Shown: positions 1-7,144, counted from the stretch's first letter. The stretch is 17,614 nucleotides of DNA from an uncultured Bacilli bacterium (GCA_947598345.1 CANQFF010000015.1:1-17614); one strand, 5' to 3'. A program made the numbers and translations. Notes: generated by a model from the sequence alone, not told the origin.

Positions 1-51
1 TTTATGGGGCGAAAATTATTTTATACTCTTTTTTAGCATTTGTTTTTATTA

Positions 52-798
52 CTATTTCTTACTAACGAAAATATTCATAGCATTTTCTGAAGTAATGTTT
101 ATAACTTCATCTATATTCATATTTTTTAACTCTGATACTTTCAAAGCAACATAGTAAACATTTGAAGGAATATTTTTTTTACCTCTAAATGGTTCTGGTG
201 ATAAGTACGGACTATCGGTTTCTAATAAAATATCTTTTATATCAATTTCTTTTACTATTTCCTGTAACTTTTTTGAATTTTTAAAAGTTACAACCCCTCC
301 TATTCCTATTTTATATCCTAATTTTATAAACTCTTTAGCCATATTTAAACTTGAACTAAAACAATGTATCGAACCTTTTAGATTATATTTTTTTAATATA
401 TTATATGTATCAAAAATAGCATCCCTAGAATGTATTACAACACTTTTGTTGTATTTTTGCGCTAATTTTAATTGAGATTCTAAAACCTCTTTTTGAAGAG
501 TTTTATTTTCTTTAGTATAATGATAATCTAAACCTATCTCACCAATCGCTACTATCTTTGGATTCATAATATTTTTTTCTATAAATTTTAAACTATCATC
601 ATTAATAGAATCTATGTTCTCTGGATGGATACCTAAAGTTCCATAAACATTATCATATTTATTTACTAATTCTAAAACTTCTTTATTTGTTTTATCATCA
701 CATCCACTTGCAATCATAATTCCATTCATATTTTTTATTACATCATCTAAATTATCATAATCACTATAACTTAAATGGCAGTGAGTATCTATAAGCAT
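52..798 (-). CDS. tatD: TatD family metal-dependent DNase
   Basis: This 248-residue protein is a TatD-type metallo-hydrolase, a TIM-barrel enzyme of the amidohydrolase superfamily. Members act as Mg-dependent 3'-5' DNases or tRNA-editing-like hydrolases in the cytoplasm. Seen directly: the metal motif DTHCH at residues 4-8, GEIGLDY near residue 87, HSR near 123, HCF near 145 and ETDSPYL near 193, all in the family order. The length fits the usual 250-260 residues. The ATG at 798 is preceded by TGAGGTGATAAT, a strong ribosome site. It is the last gene of a minus-strand run dut-metG-small protein-tatD; a metG-tatD pairing is common in Firmicutes. The 51 bases after its stop, up to the window edge, hold nothing I recognise. 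Confidence 0.97.
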   Translation of the reverse strand: MLIDTHCHLSYSDYDNLDDVIKNMNGIMIASGCDDKTNKEVLELVNKYDNVYGTLGIHPENIDSINDDSLKFIEKNIMNPKIVAIGEIGLDYHYTKENKTLQKEVLESQLKLAQKYNKSVVIHSRDAIFDTYNILKKYNLKGSIHCFSSSLNMAKEFIKLGYKIGIGGVVTFKNSKKLQEIVKEIDIKDILLETDSPYLSPEPFRGKKNIPSNVYYVALKVSELKNMNIDEVINITSENAMNIFVSKK

Positions 799-845
799 AT
801 TATCACCTCAAAAAAAATTATACCATATCAAGTATAATTTTTCTA

Positions 846-1013
846 TTAATTCTTGCTTACTACTTTAACAATAACCATAAAAGTATATAGTATTATTAAA
901 TACGCTAAGTCAAGTAAATTTCTACTAACGATAAAACTTCCTAAAAATAAATATGTAACAAATATTACTACAGATGCCCATAAGTATTTTTCTATGCTTT
1001 TATTTGATATCAT
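846..1013 (-). CDS. Small two-helix membrane protein (55 aa), unknown function
   Basis: I do not recognise this 55-residue protein. It begins MISNKSIEKYLW and ends KVVSKN. Two hydrophobic stretches (about residues 12-29 and 33-50) are separated by a short polar turn SRN, so it is probably a hairpin integral membrane protein. The main support is the start site: AAAAGGAGAATAT lies directly before the ATG at 1013, a near-ideal Shine-Dalgarno sequence with correct spacing. The gene fits cleanly between metG (ends 1134) and tatD (starts 798) on the same strand. A 72-codon open frame on the opposite strand (853-1071) is its shadow and has no ribosome site. Coding is inferred from the RBS, the hydrophobic pattern and the operon position, not from homology. 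Confidence 0.72.
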   Translation of the reverse strand: MISNKSIEKYLWASVVIFVTYLFLGSFIVSRNLLDLAYLIILYTFMVIVKVVSKN

Positions 1014-1133
1014 ATATTCTCCTTTTAGTCATTTTAGCGACATTAAGAATATATCATATATAAATTTATAAATAAAGTGTTTTTTTAGTTTATCAATCGA
1101 CAAATTACTACTATTTACACATTTTTTTACATA

Positions 1134-2672
1134 TTAATTAGCACTTTTTTCTATTCTTATAAATAATGGTTCTGGATTATTAAGACTTTTACCAATTTCT
1201 AATTTACCAAATTCTTTTATTGAATCATATGAATTTAACTCAGTATTTAACTCTTTAAATATCTTTTCAGAAGTTTCTGGTAAAAATGGGCTTAATAGAA
1301 CTGAACCTATTCTTATTGATTCAAGTAGATTATATATAACTTTCTTTAACCTATCCTTATTTTCATCTTTTGCAAGTATCCAAGGCATTGTTTCATCTAT
1401 GTATTTATTACATCTTCTAAATATCTCAAATACATGATCTAAAGCATCTGCTATTCTTAATTCGTCTATACATTTTTCTACTTTTTCTTTAGCGCTCATT
1501 ACAGTGTTTATTAAACTATCATCGATTTCTTCTTTTGAATCACTATTTACAACTATATTATCAAAATATTTTTTGTTCATAGATATAGTTCTATTTACAA
1601 GATTACCAAGTATATTTGCTAAATCTGAATTATATCTTTCCTCTAATAATTCATATGTTAAGTTTCCATCATTTGCATATGGTATTTCGTGCAACAAATA
1701 ATATCTAACTGCATCAACACCATACTTTTCAACTAAGTCATCAGCATATATAGCGTTACCTCTACTCTTTCCAATTTTGTCATTATTGGATAATAACCAT
1801 GGATGCCCAAATATTTTTTTTGGTAATTCTAAGTTTAATGACCATAAAAAAGCAGGCCAATAAATACTATGAAATCTTACTATATCTTTACCAATTAAAT
1901 GTATATCTGCAGGCCACCACTTTTTAAATTCATCACTAGGATTATCTACATCATAACCGATATTAGTAATATAATTTGTTAAAGCGTCTAACCAAACATA
2001 AACGACATGCTTTTTATCAAATGGTACTTCAATTCCCCAATCAAAACTAGTTCTAGATACGCATAAATCTTGTAATCCCGGTTTAATAAAATTATTTAAC
2101 ATTTCATTTTTTCTAGATTCAGGCTGTATAAAATCTGGATGATCCTCGATATACTTTTCCAATTTTTCTTGATATTTTGATAACCTAAAGAAATATGCTT
2201 CCTCACTTGATTCAGTAACTTCTCTACCACAATCAGGACATTTTCCATCAATTAGTTGTGTTTCAGTCCAAAAAGATTCACAAGGTGTACAATATAATCC
2301 TTTATATTGTCCTAAATAAATATCCCCATTATCGTACATCTTTTTAAATATTTTTTGTACAGCTTTTTTATGTATATCATCCGTTGTTCTTACAAATTTA
2401 TCATAACTTACATTCATGATATCCCATATTCTTTTTATCTCAGCTGATATCTCATCTACAAATTCTTTAGGAGTCTTTCCTTCCTCAGTTGCTTTAATTT
2501 CAATTTTTTCACCGTGCTCATCTGTTCCAGTTTGAAAGTAAACTTGATAACCTTCTAGTCTTTTAAATCTAGCTATCGCATCAGCTAATACAATTTCATA
2601 AGTATTACCTATATGTGGCTTACCTGATGTATATGCAATTGCCGTTGAAATATAAAATTTTTTATTTTCCAT
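1134..2672 (-). CDS. metG: Methionyl-tRNA synthetase
   Basis: Class I aminoacyl-tRNA synthetase that charges tRNA-Met in the cytoplasm. The 512-residue protein has the HIGH-type signature PHIGN (residues 19-23), TGTDEHG near residue 48 and a zinc-knuckle pair CTPC ... CPDC near residues 128-147. The adenylate loop reads KIGKSRGN, a variant of KMSKS. An anticodon-binding helical domain fills the C-terminal third. It stops without the extra C-terminal tRNA-binding (Trbp111-like) domain found in about 650-residue forms; shorter forms are also common. The ATG at 2672 follows AAAAGAGAGGTATATTAA. It lies 27 bp after the dut-like gene and is probably co-transcribed with it. The Ile-Gly in place of Met-Ser in the loop is conservative enough that activity is expected. 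Confidence 0.97.
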   Translation of the reverse strand: MENKKFYISTAIAYTSGKPHIGNTYEIVLADAIARFKRLEGYQVYFQTGTDEHGEKIEIKATEEGKTPKEFVDEISAEIKRIWDIMNVSYDKFVRTTDDIHKKAVQKIFKKMYDNGDIYLGQYKGLYCTPCESFWTETQLIDGKCPDCGREVTESSEEAYFFRLSKYQEKLEKYIEDHPDFIQPESRKNEMLNNFIKPGLQDLCVSRTSFDWGIEVPFDKKHVVYVWLDALTNYITNIGYDVDNPSDEFKKWWPADIHLIGKDIVRFHSIYWPAFLWSLNLELPKKIFGHPWLLSNNDKIGKSRGNAIYADDLVEKYGVDAVRYYLLHEIPYANDGNLTYELLEERYNSDLANILGNLVNRTISMNKKYFDNIVVNSDSKEEIDDSLINTVMSAKEKVEKCIDELRIADALDHVFEIFRRCNKYIDETMPWILAKDENKDRLKKVIYNLLESIRIGSVLLSPFLPETSEKIFKELNTELNSYDSIKEFGKLEIGKSLNNPEPLFIRIEKSAN

Positions 2673-2699
2673 TTAATATACCTCTCTTTTATTTAAATA

Positions 2700-3167
2700 T
2701 TATAATGAACTCGCACTTTGTCTTTCTTTGCTTATTTCATCTTCATCATCTACAGTTAAATATTTTATAAAAATCCCTTGACACATACCTTCGCCTTTTT
2801 TTACATTATAATCAATATTTCCTTCGTTTTGTATTTTAATCCATATGTGTCCTTCGTTATTAATATTATTATAATAATCTTTATCGATTACTCCAACTTG
2901 GTTGCACATTCGAACATTATATTTAAAACCCATGCTGCTTCTATCTAAAACTAATAATACTTCATCATTTTCCATCATAGCTTTTACTCCTGTTGGAATT
3001 TTTTTTATTTCGCCTGGTTTTAATGTATAATCATATAATGCATAAAAATCATATCCAGCAGAATATTTTGTATTTCTTTTAGGAAGACTAAAAGAATTAT
3101 ATAATTCCTTAGAATCAGCTACATCATTTTTAAATTGTTCAAAACTTATTTTCTCAAATTTTCTCAT
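2700..3167 (-). CDS. dut: dUTPase-family nucleotidohydrolase (dUTP diphosphatase-like)
   Basis: A trimeric dUTPase-fold protein of 155 residues, expected to hydrolyse dUTP to dUMP and pyrophosphate, which keeps uracil out of DNA and feeds dTMP synthesis. Four of the five family motifs are visible: SAGYDFYA (motif I), RSSMGFKYNV (motif II), GVIDKDYYNN (motif III, with the catalytic Asp and the sugar-discriminating Tyr) and GEGMCQGIF (motif IV). The C-terminus reads ERQSASSL where family members carry R-x-G-G-F-G-S-T-G. The phosphate-binding, uracil-stacking tail (motif V) is therefore present only as a degenerate stub without the Phe. The start has GAGGAG upstream. It leads the metG-tatD run. 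A related deoxynucleotide hydrolase with altered specificity is possible; the fold assignment is firm. Confidence 0.88.
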   Translation of the reverse strand: MRKFEKISFEQFKNDVADSKELYNSFSLPKRNTKYSAGYDFYALYDYTLKPGEIKKIPTGVKAMMENDEVLLVLDRSSMGFKYNVRMCNQVGVIDKDYYNNINNEGHIWIKIQNEGNIDYNVKKGEGMCQGIFIKYLTVDDEDEISKERQSASSL

Positions 3168-3197
3168 AACTACTCCTCGACAAAATTGTCACAGTTT

Positions 3198-3232
3198 AAA
3201 AACTCACGCCATAATATTAAAAGGACGCGAGT
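3198..3232 (-). terminator. Hairpin plus short U-run ahead of dut (terminator or attenuator)
   Basis: On the minus strand ACTCGCGTC (3224-3232) pairs over nine base pairs, two of them G-U, with GGCGTGAGT (3202-3210) across a 13-nt AT loop, and a run of about five U follows. On the plus strand the same arms would mismatch, so the minus orientation is the meaningful one. It may terminate the upstream spoVT-like transcript, or act in the dut leader. Confidence 0.45.
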
Positions 3233-3252
3233 ATACATATATAAAATAATCT

Positions 3253-3281
3253 ATAATAGTAATGTGGTTACCTTATTGTAA
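3253..3281 (-). promoter_or_regulatory. Possible sigma-A promoter for dut-metG
   Basis: TTACAA (3276-3281) and TATTAT (3253-3258) are separated by exactly 17 bp on the minus strand, about 85 bp before the dut ATG. The -35 match is weak, and the downstream hairpin at 3202-3232 would then lie in the leader. Confidence 0.3.
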
Positions 3282-3344
3282 GCTCTAAATCCATTTAAAA
3301 TGATTTTCACTTCAATTTATGTCCACATTATAGCACATTTAACA

Positions 3345-3875
3345 TTATTGTTCAAGGTATTTCGTCATAAATGATGAAACAATACTTGCCATTTGCATTT
3401 CAGAATCTCCAAGTTTTTCATCTTCACTTATTATTAAAATCATCCCTGTTGCCTCTCCATTAACAAGTATAGTAGACATAACATAACTACAAGTAATCAC
3501 ATCATCATCAATAAAGTTTAATTCTTTAAAATGATTTTCTATCATTTTATCTCTTCTTTTTATAGATCCAGTTATAAAATCACTAATATTTTTACCTAAA
3601 TATTCTTTCTTTAAAGGACCACTAGCAGCCACCACTGTATCAGTATCCGTTATAAATATACTATGTTTCATAAAAGTATATATAGCATCTGTTAATTCTT
3701 GAGCTAAATCATTTATTTTATTCATCATAGAATATTTTTTTAGAATTACTTCTTCATTTTGAACAAAAATTTCTAAATTATCTCCTTCTTTTATTCTTAA
3801 ATTTTTTCTTATTTCTTTTGGTATTACTACTCTTCCTAAATCATCTATTCTTCTAATAACTCCAGTTGCTTTCAT
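3345..3875 (-). CDS. spoVT: SpoVT-like AbrB-fold transcriptional regulator
   Basis: A 176-residue protein with an N-terminal AbrB/MazE swapped-hairpin DNA-binding domain (MKATGVIRRIDDLGRVVIPK at residues 1-20, then EIRKNLRIKEGD) and a C-terminal GAF-like domain (about residues 55-175). This two-domain layout and length match SpoVT of endospore formers (about 178 aa), which tunes sigma-G genes in the forespore. The ATG at 3875 has CTTTAGGAGGAATTT directly upstream, an ideal ribosome site. It diverges from the small RNA and clpB region. SpoVT-type genes suggest a sporulating lineage or one descended from spore formers; homologues also occur in non-sporulating relatives, so sporulation itself is only an inference. 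Confidence 0.9.
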   Translation of the reverse strand: MKATGVIRRIDDLGRVVIPKEIRKNLRIKEGDNLEIFVQNEEVILKKYSMMNKINDLAQELTDAIYTFMKHSIFITDTDTVVAASGPLKKEYLGKNISDFITGSIKRRDKMIENHFKELNFIDDDVITCSYVMSTILVNGEATGMILIISEDEKLGDSEMQMASIVSSFMTKYLEQ

Positions 3876-3943
3876 AAATTCCTCCTAAAGTTATTTTGTA
3901 CTTGAAAACATTATTTATTCTAATATTTTTTAAATTTTGAAGT

Positions 3944-3972
3944 TTGACAAACAAATTAGAGTGTGTTATGTA
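3944..3972 (+). promoter_or_regulatory. Promoter of small RNA copy 1
   Basis: A consensus -35 TTGACA (3944-3949) is followed after 17 bp by TATGTA (3967-3972), which is preceded by TG at the extended -10 position. Transcription would begin near 3977-3980, exactly at the first hairpin of the RNA. Confidence 0.6.
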
Positions 3973-3976
3973 TGTA

Positions 3977-4086
3977 GTGAAGGAAGCTTCATATAATAAA
4001 AAAGGGATACATTTGATTTTCTCGGTCAAGTGTTTACTCTATATGTTGAGCGAAAACGCCGTAATCAAGCTGATTTGGTGTTTTTA
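3977..4086 (+). ncRNA. Structured small RNA, copy 1 (unrecognised family)
   Basis: About 110 nt with its own promoter and intrinsic terminator, upstream of the CIRCE/clpB promoter. Helices visible by eye: P1 TGAAG/CTTCA (3978-3982 with 3987-3991, four-base loop GAAG); an A-rich linker ATAATAAAAAAGGG; P2 ACATTTGA/TCAAGTGT (4009-4016 with 4026-4033); a small CTC/GAG helix (4037-4050); then the terminator hairpin. A second copy at 7518-7624 keeps the 5' part almost unchanged. From TATGTATG to the end of the A-run, 37 of 38 bases are the same. P2 is rebuilt there with different bases that still pair. I cannot place it in a known riboswitch or sRNA family. It may be a trans-acting sRNA or a decayed leader; the internal terminator argues against a simple 5' UTR of clpB. 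Confidence 0.68.
4053..4085 (+). terminator. Intrinsic terminator of small RNA copy 1
   Basis: AAAACGCC (4053-4060) pairs with GGTGTTTT (4077-4084), enclosing an inner AATC/GATT helix (4063-4066 with 4072-4075), and ends in a run of T. It lies just before the CIRCE element, so the RNA and clpB are separate transcription units. Confidence 0.75.
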
Positions 4087-4105
4087 TTTGAGCTAGTTAA
4101 TTTTC

Positions 4106-4132
4106 TTAGCACTCTGACTTGACAAGTGCTAA
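4106..4132. promoter_or_regulatory. CIRCE operator (HrcA binding site)
   Basis: TTAGCACTC (4106-4114), a 9-bp spacer, then AAGTGCTAA (4124-4132). This matches the CIRCE consensus TTAGCACTC-N9-GAGTGCTAA with one substitution in the right arm. It overlaps the clpB -35 box, as expected for HrcA repression that is relieved by heat or misfolded protein. The hrcA gene is not in this window. Confidence 0.93.
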
Positions 4133-4146
4133 AATATGAGTATAAT
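4119..4146 (+). promoter_or_regulatory. Sigma-A promoter of clpB
   Basis: Perfect TTGACA (4119-4124) and TATAAT (4141-4146) with a 16-bp spacer. The -35 lies inside CIRCE. Predicted transcription start is near 4153, leaving a leader of only about 13 nt that begins with the ribosome site GAGGTGA (4154-4160). Confidence 0.9.
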
Positions 4147-4165
4147 GTTTATAGAGGTGATTTAT

Positions 4166-6274
4166 ATGAACAATAATATGTTTGGTGAATCTCTAGAAAA
4201 TGTACTTGAAAAATATGGGCGTGATATTGTTTCAGCAGCCAAAGATGGTAAAATAGATCCTGTTATTGGTAGAGATGAGGAAATAAGAAATATCACTAGA
4301 ATATTATCTAGAAAAACAAAAAATAATCCTGTTTTGATAGGTGAACCAGGTGTTGGTAAAACTGCAATAGTCGAAGGTCTTGCTCTTCGTATTGTTAAAG
4401 GTGATGTGCCAAATAGTTTAAAAGATAAAACTATTTGGGAATTAGACATGGGTGCTCTTATTGCTGGTGCAAAATATAGAGGTGAATTTGAAGAAAGATT
4501 AAAAGCTGTATTAAAAGAAATTAAAGACTCTGATGGTAGAATAATTCTGTTCATCGACGAAATACACTTAATAGTGGGTGCTGGAGCACTAGAAGGTGCA
4601 ATGGATGCTGGTAACTTACTTAAACCGATGTTAGCTCGTGGAGAAATACTTTGTATTGGAGCAACTACATTAAATGAATATAGAAAATATATAGAGAAAG
4701 ATGGAGCTTTGGAAAGAAGATTTCAAAAAGTTTTAGTACAAGCACCTACAGTATCAGATACAATTACTATACTTAGAGGTTTAAAATCAAGATTTGAGGT
4801 TTACCACGGTGTGACTATTAAAGATAAAGCATTAATATCAGCTGCAACATTATCTGATAGATATATAACAGACAGATTTCTACCAGATAAGGCTATAGAC
4901 TTAGTAGATGAGGCATGCGCTACTATAAAGGTTCAAATGGAATCCGTGCCAACTGAACTCGATACATTAACTAGAGAAATTATGCAATTACAAATAGAAA
5001 AAGAAGCATTAAAAAAAGAAAAAGATGAAATATCTAAAAATAGAATTAACGAAATAGACGAAAAGCTTAATAAATTAAAAGAAAAAGAACAACAACTAAG
5101 AAATGACTGGGAAGAAGAAAAAAATATAAATAATAAAATAAGTAAAAAGAAAGAAGATATAGAAAAGGCAACATTTGAACTTGAAAAAGCAGAAGATAAT
5201 TATGATTATGAGAAAGCTGCAATTTTAAGACATGGTACTCTTCCAAAATTACAAAAAGAATTAGATGAACTAAATGAAAAAAATAAAAATGAAATTCTTA
5301 GTGATGTTGTAGATGACGAATCAATCGCAAATATCATATCTAAATGGACTAATATACCTGTAAGTAAATTAGTTGGTGGAGAAAAAGAAAAACTCATTCA
5401 TCTAAAAGAAAATATGGCCAAAAGGGTTAAAGGTCAAGAAGAAGCTTTACAACTTGTTAGTGAGGCAATTAAAAGGGCTAGAGCTGGTATTAAAGATCCT
5501 AATAGACCTATTGGTTCATTTATATTTTTAGGTCCTACTGGAGTAGGTAAAACAGAAGTAGCAAGAACACTTGCTTATGAACTATTTGATGATGAAAAAC
5601 ATATAATTAGAATTGATATGAGTGAATATATGGAAGCTCACTCTGTTTCTAGACTTGTTGGAGCTCCTCCTGGATATGTAGGTTATGATGAAGGAGGACA
5701 GTTAACTGAAGCAGTAAGAAGAAATCCTTATAGTATAGTACTTTTTGATGAAATAGAAAAAGCTCACAAAGATGTATTTAATATACTACTTCAAATACTA
5801 GATGATGGAAGAATTACTGATTCACAAGGTAGAACAGTTGATTTCAAAAATACAATTATTATTATGACATCAAATCTCGGTAGTGAATATATATTAAATA
5901 ACGATATTAACTCTAAAGAACTTGTTATGGAAGATTTAAGACACACATTTAAACCTGAATTCATAAATAGGATAGATGAAATTATTATATTTAATAGCTT
6001 ATCTAAAGAAGTTTTATACGATATATTAAATAATATTATTAAAAATATTGAAAATAGACTATCTAACATGCATATATCAATTAATTTAACTGATAAAGCT
6101 AAAAAATATATAATCGATAATTCTTACGATGAGAAGTATGGAGCAAGACCTATGAAAAGATTTATAAGTAAAAATATAGAAACATTACTTGCAAATACAA
6201 TTATAGAAGATAATATATCTTTTGGAGATAATATCACAATAGATGTTGATAATGATAAATTCATAATAAAATAG
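4166..6274 (+). CDS. clpB: ClpB-type disaggregase lacking the N-terminal domain
   Basis: A 702-residue HSP100 chaperone: a hexameric AAA+ machine that, with DnaK, pulls polypeptides out of aggregates. Domain order: NBD1 with Walker A GEPGVGKT (59-66), pore loop KYRGEFE (103-109) and Walker B ILFIDE (127-132); a long charged coiled-coil middle domain (about 270-375), diagnostic of ClpB; NBD2 with Walker A GPTGVGKT (about 456-463) and pore loop GYVGYDEGG. There is no IGF/LGF ClpP-docking loop, so it is not ClpC/ClpA. The usual N-domain of about 150 residues is absent, as in some Mollicutes ClpB of similar length. The start is set at 4166, not at the in-frame ATG at 4136, because the -10 box lies at 4141-4146 and GAGGTGA precedes 4166. 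CIRCE implies HrcA control. A C-terminal relic of a second clpB lies at 7622-7714. Confidence 0.95.
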   Translation: MNNNMFGESLENVLEKYGRDIVSAAKDGKIDPVIGRDEEIRNITRILSRKTKNNPVLIGEPGVGKTAIVEGLALRIVKGDVPNSLKDKTIWELDMGALIAGAKYRGEFEERLKAVLKEIKDSDGRIILFIDEIHLIVGAGALEGAMDAGNLLKPMLARGEILCIGATTLNEYRKYIEKDGALERRFQKVLVQAPTVSDTITILRGLKSRFEVYHGVTIKDKALISAATLSDRYITDRFLPDKAIDLVDEACATIKVQMESVPTELDTLTREIMQLQIEKEALKKEKDEISKNRINEIDEKLNKLKEKEQQLRNDWEEEKNINNKISKKKEDIEKATFELEKAEDNYDYEKAAILRHGTLPKLQKELDELNEKNKNEILSDVVDDESIANIISKWTNIPVSKLVGGEKEKLIHLKENMAKRVKGQEEALQLVSEAIKRARAGIKDPNRPIGSFIFLGPTGVGKTEVARTLAYELFDDEKHIIRIDMSEYMEAHSVSRLVGAPPGYVGYDEGGQLTEAVRRNPYSIVLFDEIEKAHKDVFNILLQILDDGRITDSQGRTVDFKNTIIIMTSNLGSEYILNNDINSKELVMEDLRHTFKPEFINRIDEIIIFNSLSKEVLYDILNNIIKNIENRLSNMHISINLTDKAKKYIIDNSYDEKYGARPMKRFISKNIETLLANTIIEDNISFGDNITIDVDNDKFIIK

Positions 6275-6297
6275 ACAGGCTTAACCTGTCTATTTTT
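6268..6297. terminator. Bidirectional terminator between clpB and the pilin gene
   Basis: ATAGACAGG (6271-6279), loop CTTAA, CCTGTCTAT (6285-6293), extended by flanking A/T pairs and followed by T-runs on both strands. The clpB stop codon lies in the left arm. It serves the convergent clpB and pilin genes. Confidence 0.92.
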
Positions 6298-6312
6298 ATT
6301 AAATCATATTGA

Positions 6313-7119
6313 CTATAAAGTAAATTTGTAACAACGACCCATTTCTCCTGAGCCGGTCCCAGAATCACAAACATTACCGGTATCACCGTAGTCAAATACA
6401 CTTACTAACGGAAGAGCACCATTCGATACCCCAACATTTATACCATCGTCTCGACAACGGAAATGACCTAATGTTTCACTACAAAGACCTGGATTATCAC
6501 TATAAGCATCTTCTACAATTTCCCTATTTTTTGAAAAAACTTCAGTACGACTTAAACAGTATTCATTTCCATTCCTTATAAAACACACATACAATTTAGA
6601 TATGCTTGTGCCATCTTCTGAATCAAAGCCTAAATAAACTTTAGTTCCTTCTGGTGCTGTAGTTGTTACTCCTGCTGGCAAAGCTGTTGATGAACCTAAT
6701 GATTCTAACTTAAACCAATAGTAATGTGGTTTATATACTTGTTTATATTTACCTTCCTGTTCTTTTCCATATGTATATTCTACTGATTTATCATTTACCT
6801 TACATTCTGCTAAATATATTGTTCCATCACTATATATTTCATGTGTACTACATTCTACTCTAGAACCTTCATATTCTATTAAATTTTCTTCTTCTAATTT
6901 TTCAAATGTAATATCATCTTTTGATGGATATTTTAATGAATATTTTGCTACTGCATGTTGTACAGCCTCTCCATACATATCTATACTTATTTTATCTGCA
7001 CTTTTCTTTGAACTATCTATTATTTTTAATATTATTGGTACTGCTATTAAAGCTATTATTGCTAGTATTACTATTACTGCAAGTAATTCTATCAATGTAA
7101 ATCCATATTTTTTATTCAT
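6313..7119 (-). CDS. Type IV prepilin / pseudopilin-like surface protein
   Basis: A 268-residue protein with a class III signal: MNKKYG then FTLIELLAVIVILAI. This gives prepilin-peptidase cleavage after Gly6, Phe at +1 and the conserved Glu at +5, followed by one long hydrophobic helix (about residues 7-30). The C-terminal half is a globular domain with at least six Cys in the last 90 residues, suggesting disulfides outside the cell. No pilus-assembly genes are nearby, so it is an orphan major or minor pilin or a ComGC/GspG-like protein. I chose the ATG at 7119 (AAAGGTAGTGATAAT upstream) over the ATG at 7146, because the latter lies on an apparent TATAAT box. By hand count the last 50 codons (6331-6480) are about 45% GC, against about 25% for 6961-7110 in the same gene, which suggests a mosaic origin. 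Confidence 0.88.
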   Translation of the reverse strand: MNKKYGFTLIELLAVIVILAIIALIAVPIILKIIDSSKKSADKISIDMYGEAVQHAVAKYSLKYPSKDDITFEKLEEENLIEYEGSRVECSTHEIYSDGTIYLAECKVNDKSVEYTYGKEQEGKYKQVYKPHYYWFKLESLGSSTALPAGVTTTAPEGTKVYLGFDSEDGTSISKLYVCFIRNGNEYCLSRTEVFSKNREIVEDAYSDNPGLCSETLGHFRCRDDGINVGVSNGALPLVSVFDYGDTGNVCDSGTGSGEMGRCYKFTL

Positions 7120-7144
7120 ATTATCACTACCTTTACTGTAATTC

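Noticed and set aside
853..1071. Plus-strand open frame of 72 codons
   Set aside because: No ribosome site; it lies opposite a better-supported minus-strand small gene at 846-1013.
1790..1830. MetRS adenylate loop KIGKS instead of KMSKS taken as a sign of inactivation
   Set aside because: Both Lys residues of the loop and all other catalytic motifs are kept and the gene is otherwise intact, so this looks like a tolerated variant.
3961..4086. RNA copy 1 as a riboswitch leader of clpB
   Set aside because: A terminator is followed by a separate CIRCE/TTGACA/TATAAT promoter for clpB, so clpB does not need read-through; no known aptamer consensus was recognised.
4014..4100. Possible TTG-initiated hydrophobic peptide of 28 codons inside RNA copy 1, after AAGGG
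   Set aside because: The frame is not kept in copy 2, which changes as expected for RNA helices and not for codons.
4162..4554. Other open frames opposite or inside real genes (such as 4162-4554, 5206-5397, 5791-6069, 8532-8768, 10239-10427, 17064-17264, 1504-1701)
   Set aside because: Each lies antisense to a well-supported conserved gene and has no family signature, so it is a coding shadow.
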